Of a DNA stretch of 64,000 bases, positions 1 to 6,910 are shown piece after piece (within the stretch, counting starts at the first letter, position 1; each line of letters begins with the position of its first letter). Source of the DNA: Clostridiales bacterium (lineage in GTDB: Bacteria > Bacillota_A > Clostridia > Oscillospirales > Oscillospiraceae); contig SFKX01000005.1 of NCBI GenBank assembly GCA_004553625.1, forward strand, positions 1-64,000, written 5' to 3'. The notes beneath the pieces were generated by a model. The model did no database searches, was not told the DNA's origin, and worked only from the letters and a program-made list of their open reading frames with translations. Both the position numbers and the translations under genes were made by a program.

Positions 1-153
1 AGAATTGTCCGCGGTCCTCTCAGACCGCGTCCAGAAGTCCCTTCTCTGGTGCTTATTTGCATAAGCTTTTGCTTACATTGTTTAATTTACAAGGTACACA
101 TTGCGTCCTCAGCCTTGAGCTTTTGCTTGGCGCTCTCGGTGAGGTGCTTTGCT
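1..153 (-). other. Probable leader of an rRNA operon (16S gene off the left edge)
   Basis: This 153-base stretch has no gene. Read on the minus strand it follows a strong promoter and contains TGTACCTTG followed by an A/T-rich stretch (about 84-107), like the boxA-type antitermination segment found in clostridial rRNA leaders and spacers. Two compact hairpins follow, CCAGA/TTCTGG near 30-47 and CGCGGTC/GACCGCG near 9-28. The 16S gene itself is not in the window, so the assignment is inference. Another structured RNA or leader is possible. Confidence 0.5.
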
Positions 154-182
154 AATATAGCATTTTGATTCCCGCATGTCAA
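154..182 (-). promoter_or_regulatory. Strong sigma-A promoter with UP element
   Basis: On the minus strand, TTGACA (177-182) and TATATT (154-159) are separated by 17 bases. Just upstream of the -35 (183-215) lie A-tracts (AAAAAAA, GAAAAAA, GAAAAAAA on the minus strand), the composition of an rRNA UP element. The element overlaps the stop codon of the FAH gene, so the promoter drives whatever lies to the left. Confidence 0.75.
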
Positions 183-204
183 GTCTTTTTTTCGATTTTT
201 TCAA

Positions 205-1053
205 TTATTTTTTTACGCGGTTTTCAAGAACACCGATACCGTCTATCTCGCAGCGCACGAGGTCTCCTTCGGCAAGGTATTTGGGCGGCTCAAAGCCCAT
301 GCCCACGCCTGCCGGAGTGCCCATTGCGATGATAGTTCCGGCCTTGAGCGTCATACCCTGGGACAGCTCGGAGATGACCTCCGCCACGCCGAAGATCATA
401 TAACGAGTATTGCTATCCTGCCGTTTCTCGCCGTTTATATAGCACCTGATATCCAGCTCCGGCGCACCCGGCAGCTCGTCCCGCGTGACTATCCAGGGAC
501 CCATTGTCGTATGCGTGTCGAGGCTCTTGCCGAAATAGAACTGCTTGTGCGCCTTCTGCAGGTTCCTGGCGGAGACGTCGTTGAGCACGCTGTAGCCCAG
601 AACGTAGTCGAAAGCGTCCTCCTTTGCAACCTTATATGCGTCCCTGCCCAGCACGACGGCGAGCTCGGCCTCGTAATCCAGGCCGTCCACTATGTCGAAG
701 TGCGGGTCTATCTCTCCTCCGGGGCCGACTATCCAGGCCGCGCGCTTTGAAAAGTACACGGCCTTGCCCGCGTTCTTGACAAAGTCGTCCTTGCCCCACT
801 TGGCGGCCTCGGCGCTGTGGTCCATATAGTTCATCCCGAGGCAGACGACGTCCTGTCTGGGCTCGGGTATAGGAGCAAGCAGCTTGACCTTTTCCAACTC
901 GATCGGCTCGCCGTGCAGCAGTTCATCCCCGGGCAGTTTGCCGGCCAGGGACTTTATGAGCGCGTACATATCCTCCGCGGCCCTATACACCTTTTTGCCG
1001 TCGCTGAAGGCGGCAAAGGTCTCTCCATTATATTCGCAGGTCAATAGTTTCAT
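205..1053 (-). CDS. Fumarylacetoacetate hydrolase (FAH) family protein
   Basis: This 282-residue protein has the FAH catalytic fold in its C-terminal three quarters, preceded by a short N-terminal domain. Family motifs are visible: GMNYMDH (about 73-79), the metal-site EAELAVVLG (about 128-136), NDVSARNLQ and GTPAGVG near the end. FAH-fold enzymes hydrolyse or decarboxylate 2-keto acids and acylpyruvates with a divalent metal. The exact substrate cannot be read from sequence, and no aromatic-catabolism genes are nearby. The start has a ribosome site (GAGAGGTG) 4 bases upstream. It lies 10 bases after the zinc-ribbon membrane protein and is probably co-transcribed with it from 1638-1666. Confidence 0.9.
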   Translation of the reverse strand: MKLLTCEYNGETFAAFSDGKKVYRAAEDMYALIKSLAGKLPGDELLHGEPIELEKVKLLAPIPEPRQDVVCLGMNYMDHSAEAAKWGKDDFVKNAGKAVYFSKRAAWIVGPGGEIDPHFDIVDGLDYEAELAVVLGRDAYKVAKEDAFDYVLGYSVLNDVSARNLQKAHKQFYFGKSLDTHTTMGPWIVTRDELPGAPELDIRCYINGEKRQDSNTRYMIFGVAEVISELSQGMTLKAGTIIAMGTPAGVGMGFEPPKYLAEGDLVRCEIDGIGVLENRVKK

Positions 1054-1063
1054 GTCGCACCTC

Positions 1064-1606
1064 TCATTTAAGCAATGTTATCTCGCCTATGAAGCTCAGC
1101 GGGCGTCTCAGGCCGCGGCTGACATTCATAAAGCCCTGGACCAGCCACACCAGCGTAGCTATGCCCCCGGCAATGCCGATGAGCCAGCCAATGCCCAGCA
1201 GTCCGTCGAAGATGCTGACGAGCACCGCGAAGATGAGGAGAAGCAGGCCCTGGTTGCAGTGGTAGCGCAGAAATCTTGACTTCGGTCTCGCAAGCAGGGG
1301 GATAAGCAGCAGCGGACCCAGGTAGCAGAGGTAGCCCATAGTCTGGTTTTCCCTCGTGTCCTGGTCATAGCTCTCGGCATAGCTCCGCCGCCGGCTGCCG
1401 TCGTATGTATAGGCGCCGCCGTTGCCCCGCGGGGCTTCGCGTCTCGGCTCCTCGCGGCGCGCCTGGCTCTGTGCGCCGGAAGAGGGCGCGGTTTTCTGCC
1501 GCTTTTCCTTTTTGGGCTGAGCCTTCTCCTTTACAGGCATGTCGCATGCGGGGCAGTTTTCCGCCCAATCAGGCACATAGGCCCCGCAGTTTCTGCAGTA
1601 GCTCAT
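1064..1606 (-). CDS. Zinc-ribbon, DUF4870-like membrane protein
   Basis: A 180-residue protein. The N-terminus is a zinc ribbon with two CxxC pairs (YCRNCG and CPACDMP, residues about 3-22). A basic, low-complexity linker (about 25-85) follows, then a C-terminal membrane module beginning YLCYLGPLLLIPLL and containing FLRYHCNQGLLLL, which is typical of DUF4870-like four-helix membrane proteins. Function unknown. The ATG at 1606 is preferred over the adjacent upstream TTG because GGTGAT sits at better spacing. It is first in a two-gene unit with the FAH-family gene. Confidence 0.75.
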   Translation of the reverse strand: MSYCRNCGAYVPDWAENCPACDMPVKEKAQPKKEKRQKTAPSSGAQSQARREEPRREAPRGNGGAYTYDGSRRRSYAESYDQDTRENQTMGYLCYLGPLLLIPLLARPKSRFLRYHCNQGLLLLIFAVLVSIFDGLLGIGWLIGIAGGIATLVWLVQGFMNVSRGLRRPLSFIGEITLLK

Positions 1607-1637
1607 CAAATCACCACACGTTCGTTTGTAATTTTAC

Positions 1638-1666
1638 ATTATACAACGCCGCTCCCCCCATTGCAA
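1638..1666 (-). promoter_or_regulatory. Promoter for the zinc-ribbon protein/FAH unit
   Basis: Minus strand TTGCAA (1661-1666), 17-base spacer, TATAAT (1638-1643). The promoter lies inside the inverted repeat that follows sleB, so termination of sleB and initiation of the next unit share the same DNA. Confidence 0.7.
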
Positions 1667-1682
1667 GTGCGGAGAGCGGCGC
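1641..1682 (-). terminator. Hairpin terminator after sleB
   Basis: Minus-strand hairpin with an 11-bp arm (CGCCGCTCTCC pairing with GGGGGAGCGGCG) and a 12-base loop, followed by TTGTATAATGT. The T-tract is weak. It overlaps the next promoter. Confidence 0.5.
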
Positions 1683-1686
1683 TTCT

Positions 1687-2361
1687 TCAGGCGCAGAACC
1701 TGTGCTTTCCTATTGTGATTATCTCCGGCCTGGACCATATCCAGGCATTTGTGGCAGTCACCGGGTTAAAGTAATATATGGCGCCGCCCGAGGGGTCCGA
1801 ACCTGCCAGCGCATCCCTCGCCGCCTGGTAGGCGCTGTCCGCGACGGGCTCGTCCCACTGTCCGTCCAGCATGCAGCTGAACGCGCCCGGCTGAAAGATT
1901 ACCTCCGAGATCGTGTTCGGGAACGAGGGGTGCTCCACCCTGTTCAACACCACCGCCCCGACTGCGACCTGGCCCGCATAGGGCTCGCCCCTGGCTTCAG
2001 CCGAGATAAGCCTTGCCAGCAGAGCTACGTCCCCGGATGCACCGCCCGAAGCGGAGCTTGTCTCCCCCGCGGGCATTCCCAGAGCCTCCAGCGTCGCGGG
2101 GCCGACTTTCCCGTCCACCGCAAGGCCGTTCTTCTTCTGGAAGTACTCCACCGCGTCCTCGGTCTTGCTGCCGAAGATGCCGTCCACTTCGCCGCTGTAA
2201 TAGCCCCAGTCCAGCAGCTTTTCCTGGATCTGCCGCACAGTCTCGCCGCTGGAACCCCGGGCGTAGGTGACGGCGTCGGCCCTCTGGGCCAGCGCGATTA
2301 TCATTATATTGAGCGTGAACACCACGGTCAGCGCAAGTATGAGCTTTCTTCTGTTAAGCAT
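1687..2361 (-). CDS. sleB: Spore cortex-lytic enzyme SleB-like hydrolase
   Basis: A 224-residue secreted protein. A hydrophobic signal/anchor occupies residues about 6-27. A peptidoglycan-binding domain 1 follows at about 33-95 (GETVRQIQEKL, GYYSGEVDGIFGSKT, FQKKNGL.VDG). The cell-wall hydrolase SleB domain is at about 108-224, with LISAEARGEPY carrying the catalytic Glu, VAVGAVVLNRV and the C-terminal IGKHRFCA. Family enzymes are lytic transglycosylases that open cortex peptidoglycan during germination; SleB-fold hydrolases with a vegetative role also exist. There is no ypeB next to it. It is downstream of a lipoprotein gene (65-base gap) and ends in a hairpin. Confidence 0.9.
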   Translation of the reverse strand: MLNRRKLILALTVVFTLNIMIIALAQRADAVTYARGSSGETVRQIQEKLLDWGYYSGEVDGIFGSKTEDAVEYFQKKNGLAVDGKVGPATLEALGMPAGETSSASGGASGDVALLARLISAEARGEPYAGQVAVGAVVLNRVEHPSFPNTISEVIFQPGAFSCMLDGQWDEPVADSAYQAARDALAGSDPSGGAIYYFNPVTATNAWIWSRPEIITIGKHRFCA

Positions 2362-2426
2362 AAAAAACTCGCCCCCTCGCGCTTAGAATACGAAGGGACG
2401 AGCTCTAATATTCGTGATAAAATATG

Positions 2427-3071
2427 TCAGGCAGCGGGAGCGACGGTCAGGCTGGCTTCCTCGTTTGCGGTAACGGTAAAGCCCTCGCCCGCCGTGACTT
2501 CGCTGCACTCCGCCGCGGGCGAACCGCTGACGTTGAGCGTGCAGGCCACGTTCAGGCTTCCGGTGACGCTGATGCCCTGGGCGGTCGAGCTGCTGATGCT
2601 CAGGCTGCCCTCTCCGGTTATGCTCAGGTTCCCGTCGCCCTTGATGCCGATGGCGGTTTGGCAAGCGAGAGAGCAGTCGCCGTTCACGCTGATCTCCAGG
2701 TCGCCTCCGGCGAACTCTATGAGCGGGCTGGAGCCGGTATCCGAATTCAGCTCAGCAGCGTCCAGAATAAGCATGCCGTCCTCAAACTTGACTCCCTTAT
2801 AGGCCAGTCCGGTGAGCTGCGAGTCTTTGATTATTGAAATACCGCAGACCTTGAGCGTCTCGAGCGACTCCAGCTCCGGCTCAGGCGTCTGAGTCGGCGA
2901 CGTGCTGGGCGCCGTCAGGTCCGTCGGCGTGACGCCGTCCTCATAAGCGGGCGTACCGCTCTCCTGAGCGCCGTCATCCGGCTGGTCGCTGCTCGTGGGG
3001 TCTCCGTTGCCGCAGGCCGCGAGGCACAGAACCAGTGCAAGCGCCAACAGTATGCTAAGGTATTTCTTCAT
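2427..3071 (-). CDS. Lipoprotein with a repetitive beta-rich domain
   Basis: A 214-residue protein starting with a lipoprotein signal (MKKYLSILLALALVLCLAAC; lipobox LAAC, Cys20). A Ser/Thr/Pro/Asp-rich linker runs to about residue 70. The rest alternates short hydrophobic strands with GDGNLSITGEG/GSLSISSS-type turns, the pattern of a small beta-helix or carbohydrate-binding beta fold. I do not recognise a specific enzyme. A ribosome site (AAAGGA) is 12 bases upstream. The gene is between thrS and sleB on the same strand and probably anchored on the outer face of the membrane. Confidence 0.7.
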   Translation of the reverse strand: MKKYLSILLALALVLCLAACGNGDPTSSDQPDDGAQESGTPAYEDGVTPTDLTAPSTSPTQTPEPELESLETLKVCGISIIKDSQLTGLAYKGVKFEDGMLILDAAELNSDTGSSPLIEFAGGDLEISVNGDCSLACQTAIGIKGDGNLSITGEGSLSISSSTAQGISVTGSLNVACTLNVSGSPAAECSEVTAGEGFTVTANEEASLTVAPAA

Positions 3072-3093
3072 TCCAATTACCAGTCCTTTCTGC

Positions 3094-4848
3094 TTAGTCG
3101 AGACTGCGGGTCCTTATCTGCTCCAAAAGGGCCGACGCAAACTCGTCCAGGGGCATAGCACCCTTGTCCCCGCCCGCTCTCGTGCGCACGGCGACAGTGC
3201 CTGCCTCAGCTTCCTTGTCGCCGATGACGAGCATATACGGGATCTTTTTGCTCTGGGCCTCGCGGATCTTGTAGCCGATCTTCTCATTGCGCAGGTCGGT
3301 TTCCACGCGCACGCCCATGGCCTCGAGGCGTTTTGCAGCCTCCACGGCCCAGTCGCGGCTGCGGTCCGTGATGGTCATGACCTTCACCTGAACAGGGGAC
3401 AGCCACACCGGGAACGCGCCGGCGAAGTGCTCCGTGATGACGCCGATGAAGCGCTCGATGCTGCCCAGCAGCGCGCGGTGTATCATGACGGGGCGATGCT
3501 TCTGGCCGTCCTCGCCCACGTACTCGAGCTCGAAGCGCTCGGGCATCTGGAAGTCCAGCTGGATGGTGCCGCACTGCCAGGTCCTGCCGATGCTGTCGGA
3601 GAGGTGGAAGTCGAGCTTCGGGCCATAGAAGGCGCCGTCTCCCTCGTTGATCTCATAGGGCTTGCCCAGCTCCTCGATGGCGGCTTTCAGCGTGGCCTCA
3701 GCCATGCGCCAGGTGGCTTCGTCGCCCATGTGGTCCTCGGGCATGGTGGAGAGCTCGATCTTGTAGCTCAGGGCGAAGGTCGAGTATATCTCGTCGAAGA
3801 TGCTGACAACGCCCTTGATCTCGTCCTTCATCTGTTCCGGGGTCATGAAGATGTGCGCGTCGTCCTGGGTGAAGCAGCGTACGCGGAAGAGCCCGTGCAG
3901 CGCGCCGGAAAGCTCATGCCTGTGGACGATGCCCAGCTCGGCCATGCGCATGGGCAGGTCTCTGTAAGAGTGCGGCTCGTTTTTGTATACCAGCATGCCG
4001 CCGGGGCAGTTCATGGGCTTGACCGCATAGTCCTCGCCGTCGATGACGGTGGTATACATGTTGTCCTTATAGTGGTCCCAGTGGCCGCTGCGGTGCCAGA
4101 GCTCCTGGTTGAGGATGATGGGCGTGGATATCTCGACGTAGCCGTATCTCTTGTGCACCTCGCGCCAGTACTCGAGCAGCGTGTTCTTGAGGACCATGCC
4201 GTTCGGCAGGAAGAACGGGAAGCCGGGCCCCTCGTCCGCGAGCATGAACAGGCCGAGCTCACGTCCGAGCTTGCGGTGGTCACGCTTCTTCGCCTCTTCA
4301 AGACGATTCAAATAGGCCTCAAGTTCCTCCTTTTTGAGAAAACATGTGCCGTAGATCCTCTGGAGCATCTTCCGGCTGGAATCGCCGCGCCAGTATGCGC
4401 CGGTGCAGCTCATGAGTTTTATGGCGTTGCCCTTTATCCTGCCGGTGCTGTCCACGTGCGGGCCGGCGCAGAGGTCGGTGAATTCGCCCTGCTTATAGAA
4501 ACTGATGACCGCGTCCTCCGGCAGGTCCTCTATGAGCTCCACCTTGTAGGGCTCGTCCTTCTCGCGCATGAGGGCAAGGGCCTCTGCGCGGGGCAGCTCA
4601 AAGCGCTCTATGGGCAGCTTTTCCTTGCAGATCTTGCGCATCTCAGCCTCGATCTTCTCGAGCACCTCGGGGGTGAAGGTCACCTCGGAGTCTATGTCGT
4701 AATAAAAGCCGTCCTCGATAGAGGGGCCGATGGCCAGCTTGGCCTCCGGATACAGGCGCTTCACCGCCTGGGCGAGGATGTGGCTCGTGCTGTGCCTGTA
4801 GGTATCGCGGTATTCTTTGTTTTCAAACGTGTACTTTTTCTCGTCCAT
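3094..4848 (-). CDS. thrS: Threonyl-tRNA synthetase lacking the TGS domain
   Basis: Charges tRNA-Thr. The start at 4848 is chosen for AGGAGG 6 bases upstream, giving 584 residues; a longer frame runs back into the T-box leader. The editing domain begins almost at the N-terminus (HSTSH near residue 20 and CAGPH near 128, matching the HxxxH/CxxxH editing site). The class II core follows, with FRVRCFTQDDAH (motif 2), MNCPGG and ALHGL (zinc site) and HRALLGSIERF (motif 3). The anticodon-binding domain ends at ...RTRSLD. Compared with the roughly 640-residue enzyme of E. coli, about 50 residues corresponding to the N-terminal TGS domain are absent. Confidence 0.97.
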   Translation of the reverse strand: MDEKKYTFENKEYRDTYRHSTSHILAQAVKRLYPEAKLAIGPSIEDGFYYDIDSEVTFTPEVLEKIEAEMRKICKEKLPIERFELPRAEALALMREKDEPYKVELIEDLPEDAVISFYKQGEFTDLCAGPHVDSTGRIKGNAIKLMSCTGAYWRGDSSRKMLQRIYGTCFLKKEELEAYLNRLEEAKKRDHRKLGRELGLFMLADEGPGFPFFLPNGMVLKNTLLEYWREVHKRYGYVEISTPIILNQELWHRSGHWDHYKDNMYTTVIDGEDYAVKPMNCPGGMLVYKNEPHSYRDLPMRMAELGIVHRHELSGALHGLFRVRCFTQDDAHIFMTPEQMKDEIKGVVSIFDEIYSTFALSYKIELSTMPEDHMGDEATWRMAEATLKAAIEELGKPYEINEGDGAFYGPKLDFHLSDSIGRTWQCGTIQLDFQMPERFELEYVGEDGQKHRPVMIHRALLGSIERFIGVITEHFAGAFPVWLSPVQVKVMTITDRSRDWAVEAAKRLEAMGVRVETDLRNEKIGYKIREAQSKKIPYMLVIGDKEAEAGTVAVRTRAGGDKGAMPLDEFASALLEQIRTRSLD

Positions 4849-4865
4849 GATTACCCTCCTGTAAA

Positions 4866-5103
4866 TGGAAGCACCCCCGCGCCGCAAAACGGCACAGGGG
4901 TGCGTTTTTAACACACGGTTCCACCCTGAGTTTTACTCTGAGGGCGCTTTAACGGGCGCCGGCCGCACGCGCTTACTTTATTCGGCGCACGGGCTCCGGA
5001 GCGGTGCTGCGCGAACCAGCCGCACGGGGCGCCTTTCAGCCTGGGAGCGCCCTCTCTGCGCCGCGGCACACGGCGCGCAGTTTCTCCATCACTGCCTCTA
5101 ACC
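4866..5103 (-). promoter_or_regulatory. T-box riboswitch leader of thrS
   Basis: On the minus strand the conserved T-box AGGGTGGAACCGTGTG lies at 4911-4926. Immediately after it is a terminator hairpin, GCACCCC...GGGGGTGC (4871-4903), and then a short T-rich segment. Upstream is a long structured stem I region. An ACC codon at 5003-5005 is a candidate threonine specifier, but I have not folded the RNA. T-boxes bind uncharged tRNA and prevent termination, so thrS should rise on threonine starvation. A 102-codon open frame through this leader has no family features. Confidence 0.9.
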
Positions 5104-5109
5104 TTTGAA

Positions 5110-5138
5110 ATAATAGCACTATTATCTCCCACTGTCAA
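5110..5138 (-). promoter_or_regulatory. thrS promoter
   Basis: Minus strand TTGACA (5133-5138), 17-base spacer, TATTAT (5110-5115), placed just before the T-box leader. Confidence 0.8.
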
Positions 5139-5212
5139 GGACGTTATTCTCCATAATCTCCCGGAAAAGCCCAGGAGATTCTGCCGCTCGACGTCCGAAA
5201 CACTGAAAGTTC

Positions 5213-6307
5213 TCAAACGTTGAAGCGAAATAGGGTGACGTCGCCGTCCTTCATGACATAGTCCTTGCCCTCCGACCTCACCAGGCCCTTCTCCTTTGCC
5301 GCTACCATGCTGCCGCAGGCTTTGAGGTCGTCGAAGGCGACGATCTCGGCCCTTATGAAGCCGCGCTCAAAGTCGGAGTGTATCTTGCCGGCGGCCTGGG
5401 GGGCCTTGGTACCCTTCCTGATGGTCCAGGCCCTGCACTCGTCCGGGCCGCAGGTCAGGAAGCTGATGAGTCCCAGCAGCGCGTAGGAGCACTTTATGAG
5501 CCTGTCCAGGCCGGACTCCGCCAGTCCCAGCTCCTCCAGGAACATGGCCTTGTCCTCCTCCGGCAGCTCGCCTATCTCCTGCTCGATCTTCGCGCAGATG
5601 GGGAGGGTCTCAGCGCCCTCGGCGTCAGCGATCTCCTTCACCGCCTGATAATATTTGTTTTCCATATACCCCGCCATGCCCGCTTCGTCGAGGTTTGCGG
5701 CGTAAATGACGGGCTTGAGACTCAAAAGGTCGCAGGTCGAGATGAGCTCCTTTTCGTCCTCGGAGCAGTCATAGCTCCGGGCAGAGCGGCCCTCGTTCAG
5801 GTGTTCATAGAGGCCCTCAAACACCTCGGCCTCGTGCAGGAACTTCTTGTCCCCGCCCTTTCCGGCCTTTTTTGCCTTCTCTATGCGCCGCTCGACCAGC
5901 TCCATATCCGCCATGATGAGCTCGAGCTCGATTATCTCTATGTCGCGCTTCGGGTCTGCGCCGCCCTCCACGTGGATGATATTCTCGTCGTCGAAGCAGC
6001 GCACGACGTGGACTATGGCGTCCGTGCGGCGTATGTTCTCCAGGAACTTGTTGCCCAGGCCCTCGCCCTTGGACGCGCCCTTTACAAGTCCCGCTATGTC
6101 CACGAACTCTATGACAGCCGGCGTGTATTTCTTCGGCTTATAGAGCTCAGCGAGGAAGTCCAGCCTCTCGTCCGGCACTGTGACCATGCCGACATTCGGG
6201 TCTATCGTGCAGAAGGGGTAATTGGCGCTCTCTGCGCCGGCGTTAGTTATCGCATTGAACAGCGTGCTCTTGCCCACGTTGGGCAGTCCGACGATACCCA
6301 GTTTCAT
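5213..6307 (-). CDS. ychF: Ribosome-binding P-loop ATPase YchF
   Basis: A 364-residue Obg-like NTPase of the OLA1/YchF family. The Walker A site is GLPNVGKST (residues about 6-14); DIAGLVKGAS gives the G3/switch II region and FLENIRRTDAIVHVVRCF the conserved YchF segment. In place of the usual G4 NKxD it has AANLDEAG, as expected for a family that prefers ATP. The C-terminal TGS-like domain ends YVMKDGDVTLFRFNV. It binds ribosomes and is linked to oxidative-stress responses in other bacteria. AAGGAG lies 12 bases upstream of the ATG. Co-directional with the HdeD-like gene (50-base gap). Confidence 0.97.
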   Translation of the reverse strand: MKLGIVGLPNVGKSTLFNAITNAGAESANYPFCTIDPNVGMVTVPDERLDFLAELYKPKKYTPAVIEFVDIAGLVKGASKGEGLGNKFLENIRRTDAIVHVVRCFDDENIIHVEGGADPKRDIEIIELELIMADMELVERRIEKAKKAGKGGDKKFLHEAEVFEGLYEHLNEGRSARSYDCSEDEKELISTCDLLSLKPVIYAANLDEAGMAGYMENKYYQAVKEIADAEGAETLPICAKIEQEIGELPEEDKAMFLEELGLAESGLDRLIKCSYALLGLISFLTCGPDECRAWTIRKGTKAPQAAGKIHSDFERGFIRAEIVAFDDLKACGSMVAAKEKGLVRSEGKDYVMKDGDVTLFRFNV

Positions 6308-6357
6308 TTATCACCGCATCTCCTTAATCTCGCTAATTTAAAGCCAGGCGCACCGCG

Positions 6358-6894
6358 TCAATCCTTGCGGCGTTTTTGCAGCAGCACAGTCATAAGTTCG
6401 CCCATGCCGTCAACTATGAGGCTCACGCCGAACGCCACCACCATCAGCCGCGCCGTACTGAAAGGATTTATCAGTATCACCAGTCCGAGCAGTCCGGGCA
6501 GCAGGGCGGACAAAACAAACAGACCTCGCCCGGGATATCCGCCGCGAAACGCGGCCACTGCCAGAGGCAGTTTGCCCACGCAGTCAACAAGCAGCATACA
6601 GCCCAGCGCCAGGGGAAGGATGGCAAGTATGCTCTGCGGGCTCACCAGCGCGAAGAGGGCAAAAGCGCCTGCAACAACTGTCAGAAAAAGGTCCCCGGTC
6701 AAGCCGATCCCGGCCCGGCGCCCCTGTATATACCGAAACAGGTGGATGAGCCCGTATACCAGTGCGCCGATGGCCAACGCGGTAACGAACATATTACTGA
6801 CCGCGACAGGATACAAAACCAGAATGACACCGGCCACTATGCAGAATGCCGCCGTCCACAATGAAGCTGAACGTTCCATAAAGAATTTATGCAC
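6358..6894 (-). CDS. HdeD-like (DUF308) six-helix membrane protein
   Basis: A 178-residue membrane protein with six predicted helices in three hairpins, the DUF308/HdeD pattern (for example SLWTAAFCIVAGVILVLYP and ALLPGLLGLVILINPF). HdeD supports acid resistance at high density in E. coli; the role of clostridial members is not established. The start is a GTG at 6894, chosen because AAGGAGG lies 8 bases upstream; an ATG at 6879 is the alternative. It begins 16 bases after the choloylglycine hydrolase stop and is surely in the same transcript, which suggests a gut-stress pairing. Confidence 0.8.
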   Translation of the reverse strand: MHKFFMERSASLWTAAFCIVAGVILVLYPVAVSNMFVTALAIGALVYGLIHLFRYIQGRRAGIGLTGDLFLTVVAGAFALFALVSPQSILAILPLALGCMLLVDCVGKLPLAVAAFRGGYPGRGLFVLSALLPGLLGLVILINPFSTARLMVVAFGVSLIVDGMGELMTVLLQKRRKD

Positions 6895-6910
6895 CGTCTC
6901 CCCCTCCTTG

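Noticed and set aside
4908..5216. 102-codon open frame in the thrS leader
   Set aside because: The DNA is explained by a promoter, T-box motif and terminator; the peptide has no family similarity.
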